Positions 30,673-40,775 of a DNA stretch of 64,000 nt are shown here, in pieces. How positions within the stretch are numbered: position 1 is the first letter of the stretch; the number at the start of each line of letters is the position of its first letter. The notes under the pieces are model-generated. The model did not search any database and had not been told where the DNA came from. It saw only the letters and a program-made list of their open reading frames with translations. The DNA lies in assembly GCF_000142805.1 (NCBI RefSeq), contig NC_013082.1:558001-622000 (forward strand). The letters are read 5' to 3'. The DNA comes from Lachancea thermotolerans CBS 6340 (taxonomy: Eukaryota; Ascomycota; Saccharomycetes; Saccharomycetales; Saccharomycetaceae). A program made the translations under genes and the position numbers.

Positions 30673-32568
30673 CGTTGAAAGGAATCTACTGCCTAAAAAA
30701 TCCAACTACAGTTCAGTCTTCAATCATCCGTGGATTATCAACTCGACTTCCATTGGGGTTCTTTTTTATACGCTTTGTTCACACTAGGTTATGCCGTTCT
30801 TAAGCCTTCCTGGTAATAACTCAAATATACCAGGTTTTAAACCATCAGTCCACATGGTGTTTGCCCACGTGACATACAGTTAGACGTCTCAAGGCGATCA
30901 TTCACCGCAGGAACTCATTAGCCCTTCATGGACGGTGCCGGAGATAGAGCCTGGTTGGGTGATGTTTATTTATCACTGTTGCAATGGCCTGTTGCAATTT
31001 CTCTAGCCGTGTGCCCACTTCCACTCTATTTTACCAACGGGCCTTGAACATCTAAGAAATAATGGTACTCAACGTTCAACAGCCCAGGAGAAAAGACTGA
31101 ATTTGGTTATACTAGCGACTTAAATACTAGGCATGTTGACCACTCTAATGCACAGGCGCCGGCGGCCCTTTGCAAGAAAAAGCCTTGGATGTGCCAACAC
31201 GACCAATAAATGACCCCGTTCGAAATTGAAGTTAAAGTAGTATTGGAATCAATTAGCACTTGAAACTTCATACTCTGGAGTTCCGCGGAGCTAGAATGGC
31301 GCTGCTGCGTTTCCAACTCTAGCCGCCTAAACAACTCAGGTCTGTGCAGTGTTCACGTGGTCCTCACGTTTTAATGCGAAGGCCTAAGAATGCATAGCGC
31401 GAAGGGAGGATTGGCATATGTGTTGAAAGAAGTTTTAACTATTGGCTCACAGTATGAAATTTGTACCACTGCAGATCCTGCTACGTGGCGTGAACTGATA
31501 AAGCACCTATTAAAAGATTACGGATGAGATTTCGCTCGTAATCTGGTGATGCTGGCCGGGCAGACTGGTGGCTATAGCTGCGACATAGCCAAAGGTCTTG
31601 GAAGCTACATATATGCCTATTCAAGAGATAATTGCCAGCGTGGTCATTTTAGCGAGGCGTATTTGTATTTGCACATCTTTACCTAACAGTAATATCCAAG
31701 ATAAACTCTAGGACACTAAATTTTGAGCTTCAAAAAGTGGTGAAAAATACCAAACATGATGCTAGTGATGGTTCCGGCCGCCACAGTTGACACTAAAGCT
31801 TTATCGGAACTCGATCTTTTAGTAACAAAAGTTCAAGGTCATTGCCGTACTTTGGATGCTGCTATTTTAGAGCCTCTTTTCTTTTGAAACATGCGCTTTA
31901 GAGGCAGTTTACTACCATCACGATGATCCTAAGGACTGAAGGAAGACGAGTTGATGAAAACTCTCATTTTCGTCATTTGGAAATTTCATGGATATCTCAA
32001 GATGTGCAACTAACCCTCAAATAGTGGATATAACCTCGTTTGCAATGGTCGGCTACAACTGCAAATATATCCAAATAAACCCCGTTTAACTTTTCTGGAA
32101 AGCCACGAACATTTCTCAAGTCATGCGCTTGTCTATAAATCTTCGCACTACATATGGACGCTCAACCTTTGAACGTTTCTTTGGCTATTTTAGAGACATT
32201 TTGAGGTCTCGTTTTCGATCGTTGTTTCGCATTGAGGGTTCTAGCTCATCTCCAAAAACCGCGATCTCTTTTTGGACATCGTGGCAGGCAACATTAACGC
32301 CCGAAGCAAAAGTGGGAGTGGCTGGCCCGAGGTTTGCCCCTATCTTCATCGAAAGAGTGTGGCTAGCCGCGCCGAAGGGCGGTAAGCAGATCAGACCTCA
32401 AAAACTTGACGCCCGGAATGTAAACATCGCGCGTCCCCGCAAACGCCCAGTAAGATTCGCTTGCTGCGAAACACTAGCGCCTTTAGGAGAGTCTCCAAGG
32501 AATCGCTCTGCTCTTATAGAACGTCATATAAACGCTGGCTATCAAGCGAGATCTTGGGCCTAGATTGG
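30673..32568. other. Divergent intergenic region between THI20 and the yapsin gene
   Basis: 1.9 kb, no supported gene. A 146-residue frame at 32123-32563 overlaps the presumed yapsin leader and has no recognisable domain. E-box-like CCCACGTGAC lies near 30864. I could not see thiamine-regulatory or wall-stress sites with any certainty. Confidence 0.45.
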
Positions 32569-34872
32569 ATGTCCTTCTCTGTCAAGAGCACTATGAGCGT
32601 CCCGTGTGCTATGTTAGCCCTATTCCTCGCTCTCTTCGTACCATGCGTAATAGCTTCCTCCGGTATGGGCTACGTTGCTATTGACTTCGCCAAGGCCAAA
32701 GGCATCTCTTACCAGGACGCGCGTGTGGGTGCGCGTCCAGCAAAATTGCAGAAACGGGCACTGTCCCAGGGTGAGACTTTGAACTCTGAACTTGTCAACA
32801 ACAATGTGTTTTACTCGGTGGGACTTGACATAGGTACCCCGCCTCAGCAGGTCACCGTCTTATTTGACACCGGTTCTTCCGACTTGTGGGTCTCTTCAAA
32901 TGACAACCCGTACTGTTCAAATGGAGATTCCACGGAAAGTTACGCAAACTATCGTGCAGACCTTAAATCTTCTTCAGCGCTCACAGCTGCCCCTACCACA
33001 ACCATTAGTGGAATTACTATTGCGCCCACAATTGATTGTGCTCAATATGGCACCTTTAACGCCGACAGATCTACTAGCCTTTTTGCCAATTACTCCAAAC
33101 CATTTTTTGTTTCTTATAATGACGATTCTTACGCACTTGGCTACTGGGCTAGGGATAAGCTTGTGGTTGATGGTGATGATATTTCAAGCCTAGAGTTTGC
33201 GGTTGCAGAAATATCCAATTCAACTGTGGGCGTCTTGGGGGTGGGACTTCAAGGCTTAGAGTCAACTGTCCACTACCGAAGCCCCAATATCTCCTCAATT
33301 TACCCAAACTTCCCGATGGTCTTGAAGGAAAACGGCGCGATAGACAAGATTGCGTACTCGCTTTATCTGAACTCCCTCGATGCTCCTTCAGGATCAGTCC
33401 TCTTTGGGGGCGTTGATCATAGTAAATATACAGGAGGCTTATACACGCTGCCTCTGGTCAACACCTATAAAGATTACGGCGTCAAAACGCCAGTGCAATT
33501 TGATGTCACAGTCCAAGGGATTGGTATTGAAAGCGAAAAGGCCTGTCGCCAAGAAACATTCACTACAACAAAGATTGCAGCATTGATGGACTCGGGAACA
33601 ACCCTCATGTATACTGCCCCCGAAATTGTTAACAAAATAGCGCTTTATGTGAACGCTAGTTTCTCACCAGGATACGGACTCTTCATGTTTCGTTGTCCTT
33701 CAGATGGCGACGATACACAATTTATCTTTGATTTCGGCGGATTTCAAATAAAAAGCCCCTTAAGCAACTACATTCTAAGAACTGACGATGAAAATATTTG
33801 CGGATTGGGCTTAATTTCCAGTAACCAGGGTACTATTTTCGGTGACGAGTTCCTGGCTTCCGCATATGTTGTCTATGACTTAGAAAACTTAGAACTGTCC
33901 CTAGCACAGGCTAACTGGAATCCAGGGTCACCAGAAATTGAGAAAATAGTATCTGAAATTCCACGGGCTCAAAGGGCGTCACAGTACTGGAACACTTGGG
34001 TTTCTGACGAGGAGAATATGGCCCAGGTCACTCGCGATATATTCACTAAAACTTTAGCTTGCTCCCCAACTAACGTGAACAGTACAATGCCCGCCACAAA
34101 CTCAAGTTCTTTCAAGACTTTGAACAATAGCACAACATCGACACTGACTTCTCACTCTGATTCATCACACACTCTGGGCCAAAATAGTTTTAGAACTTCA
34201 GTAAAGCCTCATGTGTCAAGCACTCGTAATGGGAGCATAATTTCAAGCACAAATTTTGCGACTAAGGCTCCTTCAAGAACCGAGCAAGCAACATACCTCT
34301 TCAGTTCAACCTCAAGTGTGAAAGCAAGTCACTTGAATCACAAATCTCATAAATTGGCCGAAGCTTCCACCAAAACTCCATCTTGCAAAACAGATAAGCA
34401 AACTATTATCTCCAAAGCAAGGTGTGAATCAACCATTGGGCCCGTGACAAGAACCGCATGCCGCTCTTGTAGTAGAGCGTCTAAACATCTTACTCGCCCC
34501 AGTATTTATACAACAGTCACCGCGACTGGTACCAGGCTCATCACAGAGGTCGCGACATGTCACTTATGCGAAACTGAGGCTTCTCGGGCTGAAAATGGCA
34601 AGTCTGTGCGGGAAATCACTGCAGAATGCTCGTCTAAAAACTTGAAAAATGCCAATGCCAAAAATAAAGAAGCCAACACTGAAGTCTGGCTGACAAACTC
34701 AACTCAAATACCTATTGTGACTGTTTCTGGTCCCCTTCAGTCCATCAGCGTCTCTTCAAGTACCTCTTTCGAAGTTCAGTTAGTAGCGGGCTCGCCAAAT
34801 CTAGCGACTCCAAAATTGAGTCTGGGCGCTTTCCTCTTCGCGATTCTGGTAGGAGGGGCGCTCTCTTTTTGA
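32569..34872 (+). CDS. GPI-anchored aspartyl protease, yapsin family, with extended Cys-bearing tail
   Basis: 767 residues from ATG 32569, longer than S. cerevisiae yapsins (508-596 for Yps1, Yps3, Mkc7). The signal peptide is about residues 1-31 (MSFSVKSTMSVPCAMLALFL...). Lys62-Arg63 (LQKRALS) is a likely Kex2 or autocatalytic pro-site. The two catalytic motifs are LFDTGSSDLWV (Asp100) and LMDSGTTLMYT (Asp341). A ~50-residue loop insertion with two Cys after the first motif is typical of yapsins. After the protease domain (~65-475) comes ~260 residues rich in Ser/Thr/Asn with CRSC and CHLC pairs, then a hydrophobic end (LSLGAFLFAILVGGALSF) fitting GPI attachment. Yapsins cut at basic residues and remodel wall proteins. 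The exact S. cerevisiae counterpart is not clear. Confidence 0.9.
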   Translation: MSFSVKSTMSVPCAMLALFLALFVPCVIASSGMGYVAIDFAKAKGISYQDARVGARPAKLQKRALSQGETLNSELVNNNVFYSVGLDIGTPPQQVTVLFDTGSSDLWVSSNDNPYCSNGDSTESYANYRADLKSSSALTAAPTTTISGITIAPTIDCAQYGTFNADRSTSLFANYSKPFFVSYNDDSYALGYWARDKLVVDGDDISSLEFAVAEISNSTVGVLGVGLQGLESTVHYRSPNISSIYPNFPMVLKENGAIDKIAYSLYLNSLDAPSGSVLFGGVDHSKYTGGLYTLPLVNTYKDYGVKTPVQFDVTVQGIGIESEKACRQETFTTTKIAALMDSGTTLMYTAPEIVNKIALYVNASFSPGYGLFMFRCPSDGDDTQFIFDFGGFQIKSPLSNYILRTDDENICGLGLISSNQGTIFGDEFLASAYVVYDLENLELSLAQANWNPGSPEIEKIVSEIPRAQRASQYWNTWVSDEENMAQVTRDIFTKTLACSPTNVNSTMPATNSSSFKTLNNSTTSTLTSHSDSSHTLGQNSFRTSVKPHVSSTRNGSIISSTNFATKAPSRTEQATYLFSSTSSVKASHLNHKSHKLAEASTKTPSCKTDKQTIISKARCESTIGPVTRTACRSCSRASKHLTRPSIYTTVTATGTRLITEVATCHLCETEASRAENGKSVREITAECSSKNLKNANAKNKEANTEVWLTNSTQIPIVTVSGPLQSISVSSSTSFEVQLVAGSPNLATPKLSLGAFLFAILVGGALSF

Positions 34873-36000
34873 TGCTTTTTCGAGGAAACTGTCTTGATTC
34901 AACATTCTTTAATATGTTTTTACTCAGCATCCTGCATGAAGCTTGGGCACCAAACTTGAAACACTGTTCCTGAACCGAATGCAGATTAAAAACAAATACC
35001 AAATCATAAATACTACGCATGGGAACAATCGGCTGCAGTGATTTTCCCATTTTTTGACGACTTCGATCCAAGTGCCTTATTGACATTAATGTCAAGTATC
35101 ACATAACCGAGCATAGCGGCAAGACTTGAAGTTTAGAAAATTCGTGCCAGGTTTCGTATTGAGCCTCTTTATATACTAGGGGGTGCAACTGGTTGAGAAA
35201 GTTGTTGAGTGTCAGAGTTAGCTGGAAAAGCTTTCTGCTGCCATGCTATTGCTTCTAATCAACTAAAACTCAAACTTCAAGCAGCCAAGACTTCTCTCTA
35301 TTGTGCCTTTTCGAGCGGCATGCCTTTTTAGACACTTAAGAGGTTTTGTTTCATAAATTGCCTACAGCTTCTTTTCTTAAAGTTTTGGTCCACCTAAATG
35401 TATCCTGCAAGATTTGTATGGGTAAGAGTTCTTGTAGAGTAAATCAAATTTTGTTTGAATGGAAGTCGTTGTTATCCCTCTTTTTTCGCCGTCGTTACTA
35501 GATTTCAAGATGATTTATGAGACCTACTAGTTTAGTCTCCCCGGCAAGCCTTGAGGCTGAAAGTTCAATTAAATCCCGAGGCATTGCTAATCGTTATTCG
35601 AGGTACCAACCCAGCGATTACATCCTAGTCCTATTGTAAAGGATGAGTTCTAAGAATCGACAGGCACCTTTTTTCTCCCTTGACTAGTAATGCAATTTCA
35701 TGATATAATTTATGTAGTTCTCTTCATACAAGAAAGTGTGTTAGAAGCTGCGACAAAACACAAATGCTCCGATTTTTCGGGTACTTGTTTGAGAAAGAAG
35801 CATTAAGGTAATGCGCTCATTTAACTACAATTGCCGCTTTGACACATATTAGCTTAATTCTGTCTCCGCACGTGACTGATGGACTTGTTAATTGATTTAT
35901 AAGTGGCGGAACACCGCTTAAACAATCACTTTCTATCTTCGGGACGTTTGAAAGAAGAGCTCGCCTTATTGGGCATCCGTTTGTTCCCGAGTATTGTGCC
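34873..36000. other. Intergenic region between the yapsin gene and UFO1
   Basis: 1.13 kb with nothing that I recognise beyond the UFO1 promoter side. A GCACGTGAC box lies near 35870, 130 bp before the UFO1 ATG. No tRNA or repeat. Confidence 0.4.
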
Positions 36001-37953
36001 ATGATTGATGCGGTTGGAAGTGGCACATCGCTGCAAAGCTTGCCGACTGAAATCTTGATCAACATTCTAAGTCATTTAGACGAAAAGGATCTATACGCAG
36101 TACAAGCTACCTGTAAACATTTCCGGGATATCATCAATGATGAGGAGCTTTGGAAAAACCTGTTTGTGTCGCGGATCAACACTCGGCTATTTCCTTCCTT
36201 CTCGCGCTCTTTGAAGTTTAGTGTAGAATATGTGGAGAGAAACCGTGGACTCAACGAATGGAGGCACAATAGGGCCATAAAGACCAGATATACCGTGGCG
36301 ACTCAAAACCAGTACAACCAGCTCGAGCAGATGGTATTCGATTACCCCCGCTGTGCGTGCTATAGTGATGGCGTCATAATGCTGGTTCAACTGCACTCCA
36401 GAAGGCGTAAAGATAGGTTAACATACATGCCTTGTACAACACCACATGGGTGTTCTACTATGCATTTTAATATAAACGCAGCAGTTTTTGGGCGATTCGA
36501 TGGCCGTGTTTTCGGCAAACTTTTGACAAACAAGTCGCATCTGTGCCCTGTCACTGAGTTCAATGCCATGCACCGCTCCTGTGTGACGGCCATCACAACA
36601 GCCGCACTCGAGGACTCTTCAGAAGACTGGTGTGTAAGCGGTTGCGAATCAGGACAAGTTATTTGGTGGCGCGAGGCTAAACTGCAGAAGTCTTTGCAGA
36701 TTTCAAATAAACCCATTCTGCGACTTGCTTTGCACAAAGATTGGACCGTAGCCGTGGACTCGGAACACATTTGCATTGTCCAAAAGATGGACACCATTTT
36801 AAGGCTAGACATTCCATCCAATTTGAGGCGATCTCCTAATCAGATTCAGTTTTTTAAGGTTGATTTTGGTGGGAAATTATTGGTATTAGGTGATACAACT
36901 GAGATTTATGTTATATCTATTGACGTTGATCAAGATTTTGGCCACACGAGGTCTTTGCGATTCGAAAACAGTGTGCAAAACGTCTTCATAGATGAGGCGA
37001 CTGCTAAGAGAACCCAAGATGCTTCCATCGCTGGTGGTGACGGTTGTTTTATGGGCATTTTGACCGCTGACAACTCTGTTCACACCGTAAACATTCGCAC
37101 ACCTGGTTCCAATCTTAGCATACAAACAAAACTCACCTTTATTGATGAGGTTCATGTTGCTCAGATAAACAATTTGGTGCTAGTATGTGCTTTTAGTGGC
37201 TCCTTGGGAATCTTTGATGCTGCAAATGGATCTGAACTGAGGGTGGTACGAAAAACTGAGAAAACCCCACAATTTTTGGGAGTCTCCCATGGCCGAATGA
37301 TTGTGGGAAGTGGTAACGTTTTACATTTTCTGCAGTACGCCGGCCTGGAAGACAAACAAAAGAAGACAGGATCTTCGCAAGTAACCAGAGGCAATAAATG
37401 GAACGAGGTGTTACATTCCCAGCTAGACCTCTATAATGAAGATGAAAATTCTCGTTTGCAAGAGCAAAAGAGGCTTGAAAAGCTAAGGCGGAAGTTCTTG
37501 GGTGATGTTGACGATGAAGAAACTCAACTCCGGATAGCATTGATGGAGTCTGAAGCTGCGGCTGCGAACTTCCCTTTTTCTGCCATGAAAGAAAGCAGTA
37601 CAGAGCCGGATGAAGAACTTTTGAGGGCCATTGAAGAGTCCAAGCTTAGCTTCGAGAACAGTTTAGCCAGCGATGAACAGGGCGAAGACTTGGAGCTTCT
37701 TCGAGCAATTCAGCAGTCAAGGGAGGAGGAAGAGTCTCGGCGGACCTCGCGTAGGTCGCAAAGGAGAATGGCCCCTCTTGGCGAACTAGTAGGCTCCAGT
37801 AGTATTGAGCCCCAGAGCAATCGGCAGGAACAGCGTGCTAATCCCGTATGCCTGCAATCTCAAGCCTCTGAAGTTTCTCCCGATCAACATAGACACTTTG
37901 AAGATGAAGAGCTCGAACTTGCAAAAGCATTATCTCTAAGCGAGTTGAATTGA
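36001..37953 (+). CDS. UFO1: F-box protein Ufo1 with C-terminal ubiquitin-interacting motifs
   Basis: 650 residues; S. cerevisiae Ufo1 is 668. The F-box is at ~11-55 (LQSLPTEILINILSHLDEKD...LWKNLF) and should bind Skp1 in an SCF ligase. The middle (~190-460) has repeated beta-strand character resembling divergent WD40 blades. The C-terminal ~150 residues are acidic and carry four matches to the UIM pattern (acidic-xxx-A-x-x-x-S): ETQLRIALMESEA (~507-520), DEELLRAIEESK (~537-549), DLELLRAIQQSR (~563-575) and EELELAKALSLSE (~635-648). Ufo1 directs turnover of the HO endonuclease and is itself unstable; the UIMs are needed for its own turnover. S. cerevisiae Ufo1 is usually described with three UIMs. 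Convergent with AIM33, 63 bp between stops. Confidence 0.94.
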   Translation: MIDAVGSGTSLQSLPTEILINILSHLDEKDLYAVQATCKHFRDIINDEELWKNLFVSRINTRLFPSFSRSLKFSVEYVERNRGLNEWRHNRAIKTRYTVATQNQYNQLEQMVFDYPRCACYSDGVIMLVQLHSRRRKDRLTYMPCTTPHGCSTMHFNINAAVFGRFDGRVFGKLLTNKSHLCPVTEFNAMHRSCVTAITTAALEDSSEDWCVSGCESGQVIWWREAKLQKSLQISNKPILRLALHKDWTVAVDSEHICIVQKMDTILRLDIPSNLRRSPNQIQFFKVDFGGKLLVLGDTTEIYVISIDVDQDFGHTRSLRFENSVQNVFIDEATAKRTQDASIAGGDGCFMGILTADNSVHTVNIRTPGSNLSIQTKLTFIDEVHVAQINNLVLVCAFSGSLGIFDAANGSELRVVRKTEKTPQFLGVSHGRMIVGSGNVLHFLQYAGLEDKQKKTGSSQVTRGNKWNEVLHSQLDLYNEDENSRLQEQKRLEKLRRKFLGDVDDEETQLRIALMESEAAAANFPFSAMKESSTEPDEELLRAIEESKLSFENSLASDEQGEDLELLRAIQQSREEEESRRTSRRSQRRMAPLGELVGSSSIEPQSNRQEQRANPVCLQSQASEVSPDQHRHFEDEELELAKALSLSELN

Positions 37954-38016
37954 TGGGTTGACATCACAAAGTCTATATCTATATACAGATGTAAATTTGA
38001 GTGAATCATGGATATT

Positions 38017-38943
38017 CTAGAATGCAAACACTTGATCGTCACCCTTGGATTTTTCGATGCCTCTTGGCCAGCCGAGTTCCTCCGCGTAGTCTAAAAGCAT
38101 TCTTATCATTTCTGGTCTGCCACTCATGACCAATCTGCTGTCACTCGAAAATGGAGGTAAGTACTTCTCCATATGCTCCTTTGTGACGTACCCCACATCG
38201 CCACGCCAGTTAGAGGATGGCTTGTTGAGAACATAATTCACCTCAAAGTTAGGATATTTTTCAGCAATTTCGTCCAGTTCATCTTTAAGTAGAATATCAT
38301 TTTCGGTTTCGTTCGCGTAGATCAGAGAAACATTCGTGAAGTCTTCAGGCGTGGTAATAATTTCGTTCAGAATCTGCAGCATTGGTGTAATACCTGAACC
38401 GCCAGCAATCATTCCAATGTGCTTGTATGAATTGGTGACATAATTGAATCTGCCAACAGGGCCTTTAAAGTCCACAGTAGCACCAGGCTTTAGACCAGCA
38501 AAATATTTGGAGACCTGGCCATCAGCATAAGATTTCACAATGATGTCGAAATGTCCCGGCTGATACCTGGGAGACACGGGGGTATAATATCTGACCAGCT
38601 CTTTACCATCTACAGGAACCCGAACTGCCAAATGATGGCCAACGGGGAAGTTCAGGGCTTCTAAAGGAGTTCTCATCTTAAAGCGATACATGGCTGTATT
38701 TTTCGAGATCAAAGTCTGGTCTTCAAGCTCCAAAGACGACCATTTGTTTGGAAAGACAGACCTCTTACGACGGTATGCAATGGTGAATCGAGCCGCGATA
38801 AGAAGACCAGCAAACGGAAGAATCCAAAGAAACGTATAGTCTTTGATGGTGAAGCAGGCAATAGCCAAACCCACAAATAAGAGACCAATTGGGATATAGA
38901 TACCATGAATAGGTTCATCCAGAAGTTTCGTTTTGTCTGACAT
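38017..38943 (-). CDS. AIM33: Cytochrome b5 reductase-like flavoprotein, Aim33 type
   Basis: 308 residues; Aim33 is 312. Two membrane spans occur in the first ~55 residues (GIYIPIGLLFVGLAIACF and LWILPFAGLLIAARF). The FAD domain has the RYYTPVSPR motif (RxYT) and an HHLAVRVPV segment. The NAD domain has AGGSGITPMLQILNEI. The usual Cys of the CGxxxM motif in this family is Ser274 here (VMSGRPEM), a single-base change from TGT to AGT; hydride transfer could be slower. It ends in VFAF, where the family ends in an aromatic Phe. Likely donates NADH electrons to a haem or desaturase partner at the mitochondrial outer membrane or ER. Cbr1 is the alternative name, but the neighbours UFO1 and ALO1 favour Aim33 (YML087C). 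Confidence 0.9.
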   Translation of the reverse strand: MSDKTKLLDEPIHGIYIPIGLLFVGLAIACFTIKDYTFLWILPFAGLLIAARFTIAYRRKRSVFPNKWSSLELEDQTLISKNTAMYRFKMRTPLEALNFPVGHHLAVRVPVDGKELVRYYTPVSPRYQPGHFDIIVKSYADGQVSKYFAGLKPGATVDFKGPVGRFNYVTNSYKHIGMIAGGSGITPMLQILNEIITTPEDFTNVSLIYANETENDILLKDELDEIAEKYPNFEVNYVLNKPSSNWRGDVGYVTKEHMEKYLPPFSSDSRLVMSGRPEMIRMLLDYAEELGWPRGIEKSKGDDQVFAF

Positions 38944-39191
38944 TGTGCGCTGCGCTGGAAGGGATTGATTGGGAACGCTTCAACAGCCCTTTTGAGTGGT
39001 TTTATAAGTGATGAGTAAGGCATCAAGATCAGATCCGAAGCTCTCCAAAAACTATATTCGTATAACATTACTTTTATGCACAACTATAAAGTCATGGGTT
39101 CGATTTTCAAAGGCATCACTGATACAAAGTTTTGCATACTGTCTGAGTACTGCAAATTGGGTAATCCCTCTTGAAAGCTAATTCTTACACG

Positions 39192-40775
39192 CTAAATGAC
39201 TTCTTCAGGTGTGACAATGCCATTCTTCAAGGCCCAGTCCTTGTTGGCCAAGAAAACGTTTTCAGGGTCCTGCTGGCGTCTAATTTCCTGGAACTTAAGC
39301 AAATCTTCACCGTACCACTCGGATATTTTGGTAGCCATTCCTCTCATCTCATAATCTTTATAGGCTTCTTGAGACTTGGTGGGCCCTGCGGCCATATCAG
39401 TGGATCCGAGGAAGTTTTTAGCCCAATGGGGCTTTCCGCCAGCCGCACCCATGGTGTTTTCAAACAGGGTGAACCACTTGTGAATCGGCGTGTTGACTCC
39501 GAACGGCCTGTAAATTGTGGCGTTGATGTACAACGTTAGCTGGTTGTTCGAAACATCAGAGAGGGGAGCGTAATGCAAGCCACGTGGAGTAGCGTCTAGG
39601 TATGGGCGAAGGACGTTACCATACACCGCGCCCGGACTGATTTCAGTCCTGTCACTGTAGTCTGGGATCTTTTCAGGTAAGCAAGTGTTCGAGCAACGAA
39701 CCTCGACTGGAACATGTACATAGAAATCGCCATTTTTCGCGGCCTGTGTGATACTGCGGTCAAGCGAACGTAAAACTTCGGGTCCGTTGTTCAAAGGACA
39801 ACCCCACTCGTCCACAAACTGGGAAAACAAGCAGTCCATGTTCAAACCATCAATCGAATTCTGTACAGCAATATCACCATAGCCGTATGTTTCGGCTTTG
39901 CCATATTGGCGATGGAAGACAAACCTTTCAACATAAGGAGTAAAGGCAGGATATATCTTGACAGAAACCCATAGGAGAAATTCGTAGAAATAACGGCCGA
40001 CTGTGGTACCCCACCAGGAGCTCCGTACCTTAGTAAATGAGTCGTTTGACTTGGTTCCCCTCCACAGGATACACTTGCGTGTGTAAGGGTACCACCAGCA
40101 TCTAATGAATTCGCTGGAAGTCCAGATGTGATCCCATTGCTCTAGAATTGTCTCGAAATTCACCACCTCGAGTGTGGATCTAATCTTAAATGTAGGAACT
40201 ACTCTGATGGTGGCGCGCACGATAATACCGATTTTGCCTAGCGACAGCGCGGCCGCTCTAAAAATTTCGGGGTGGTTCTCAGAGTCCACGTTCACCACCT
40301 CGCCCAGGCCGTTCACGATAGTTAGGCTAACGTATTGAGAAGAAACAAGACCGTGGTATGGAGATGACCCATGTGTGCCAGTAGAAATGATGCCACCGAC
40401 ACTTTGCTCCGAAATCGAGCCCAAGTTCTGGATAGCATAACCGCGCTCTGACAGGTACTCGCTCAGCTTGTATATCCTCAGCCCGGCGTCTACCGTCACG
40501 TCGGCGTAGTGCTGTTCTTTGTTCTCAACCAAGCCGCGAACCTCGTTCATCCGGTCCAGGTTCATCAGCCACTCGTTGGTTACACACATATCACTCGGCG
40601 AGTGGCCTGACCCGACAGTCACTATAGTCTTGTTGAGCCTTCTGGCAGCATTGACGATCTTTACTACGTCATCGATAGAGGACGGCTGAAAGTAGAGCTG
40701 AGGTTTTGCCGAGTATATACCAGCCCAGTTCTTGAACCTGAAGTTAGAACGCGCTCCAGGGAGAATTTTATCCAT
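39192..40775 (-). CDS. ALO1: D-arabinono-1,4-lactone oxidase
   Basis: 527 residues; S. cerevisiae Alo1 is 526. Catalyses the last step of D-erythroascorbate synthesis at the mitochondrial outer membrane, passing electrons to oxygen. The N-terminal VAO-type FAD domain has VTVGSGHSPSDMC, with His58 as the probable covalent flavin residue, and GSISEQSVGGIISTGTHGSS. The C-terminal ALO domain contains CWWYPYTRKCILWR and ends WALKNGIVTPEEVI. A hydrophobic patch near FLLWVSVKIYPAF may touch membrane. Lies between AIM33 and TUB1 on the same strand, as in YML085-087. A perfect Rpn4 box is found 192 bp upstream. Confidence 0.97.
   Translation of the reverse strand: MDKILPGARSNFRFKNWAGIYSAKPQLYFQPSSIDDVVKIVNAARRLNKTIVTVGSGHSPSDMCVTNEWLMNLDRMNEVRGLVENKEQHYADVTVDAGLRIYKLSEYLSERGYAIQNLGSISEQSVGGIISTGTHGSSPYHGLVSSQYVSLTIVNGLGEVVNVDSENHPEIFRAAALSLGKIGIIVRATIRVVPTFKIRSTLEVVNFETILEQWDHIWTSSEFIRCWWYPYTRKCILWRGTKSNDSFTKVRSSWWGTTVGRYFYEFLLWVSVKIYPAFTPYVERFVFHRQYGKAETYGYGDIAVQNSIDGLNMDCLFSQFVDEWGCPLNNGPEVLRSLDRSITQAAKNGDFYVHVPVEVRCSNTCLPEKIPDYSDRTEISPGAVYGNVLRPYLDATPRGLHYAPLSDVSNNQLTLYINATIYRPFGVNTPIHKWFTLFENTMGAAGGKPHWAKNFLGSTDMAAGPTKSQEAYKDYEMRGMATKISEWYGEDLLKFQEIRRQQDPENVFLANKDWALKNGIVTPEEVI

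Noticed and set aside
32123-32563. 146-codon frame before the yapsin gene
   Set aside because: No recognisable domain, composition like random sequence, ends 6 bp before the yapsin ATG; more likely leader or promoter.
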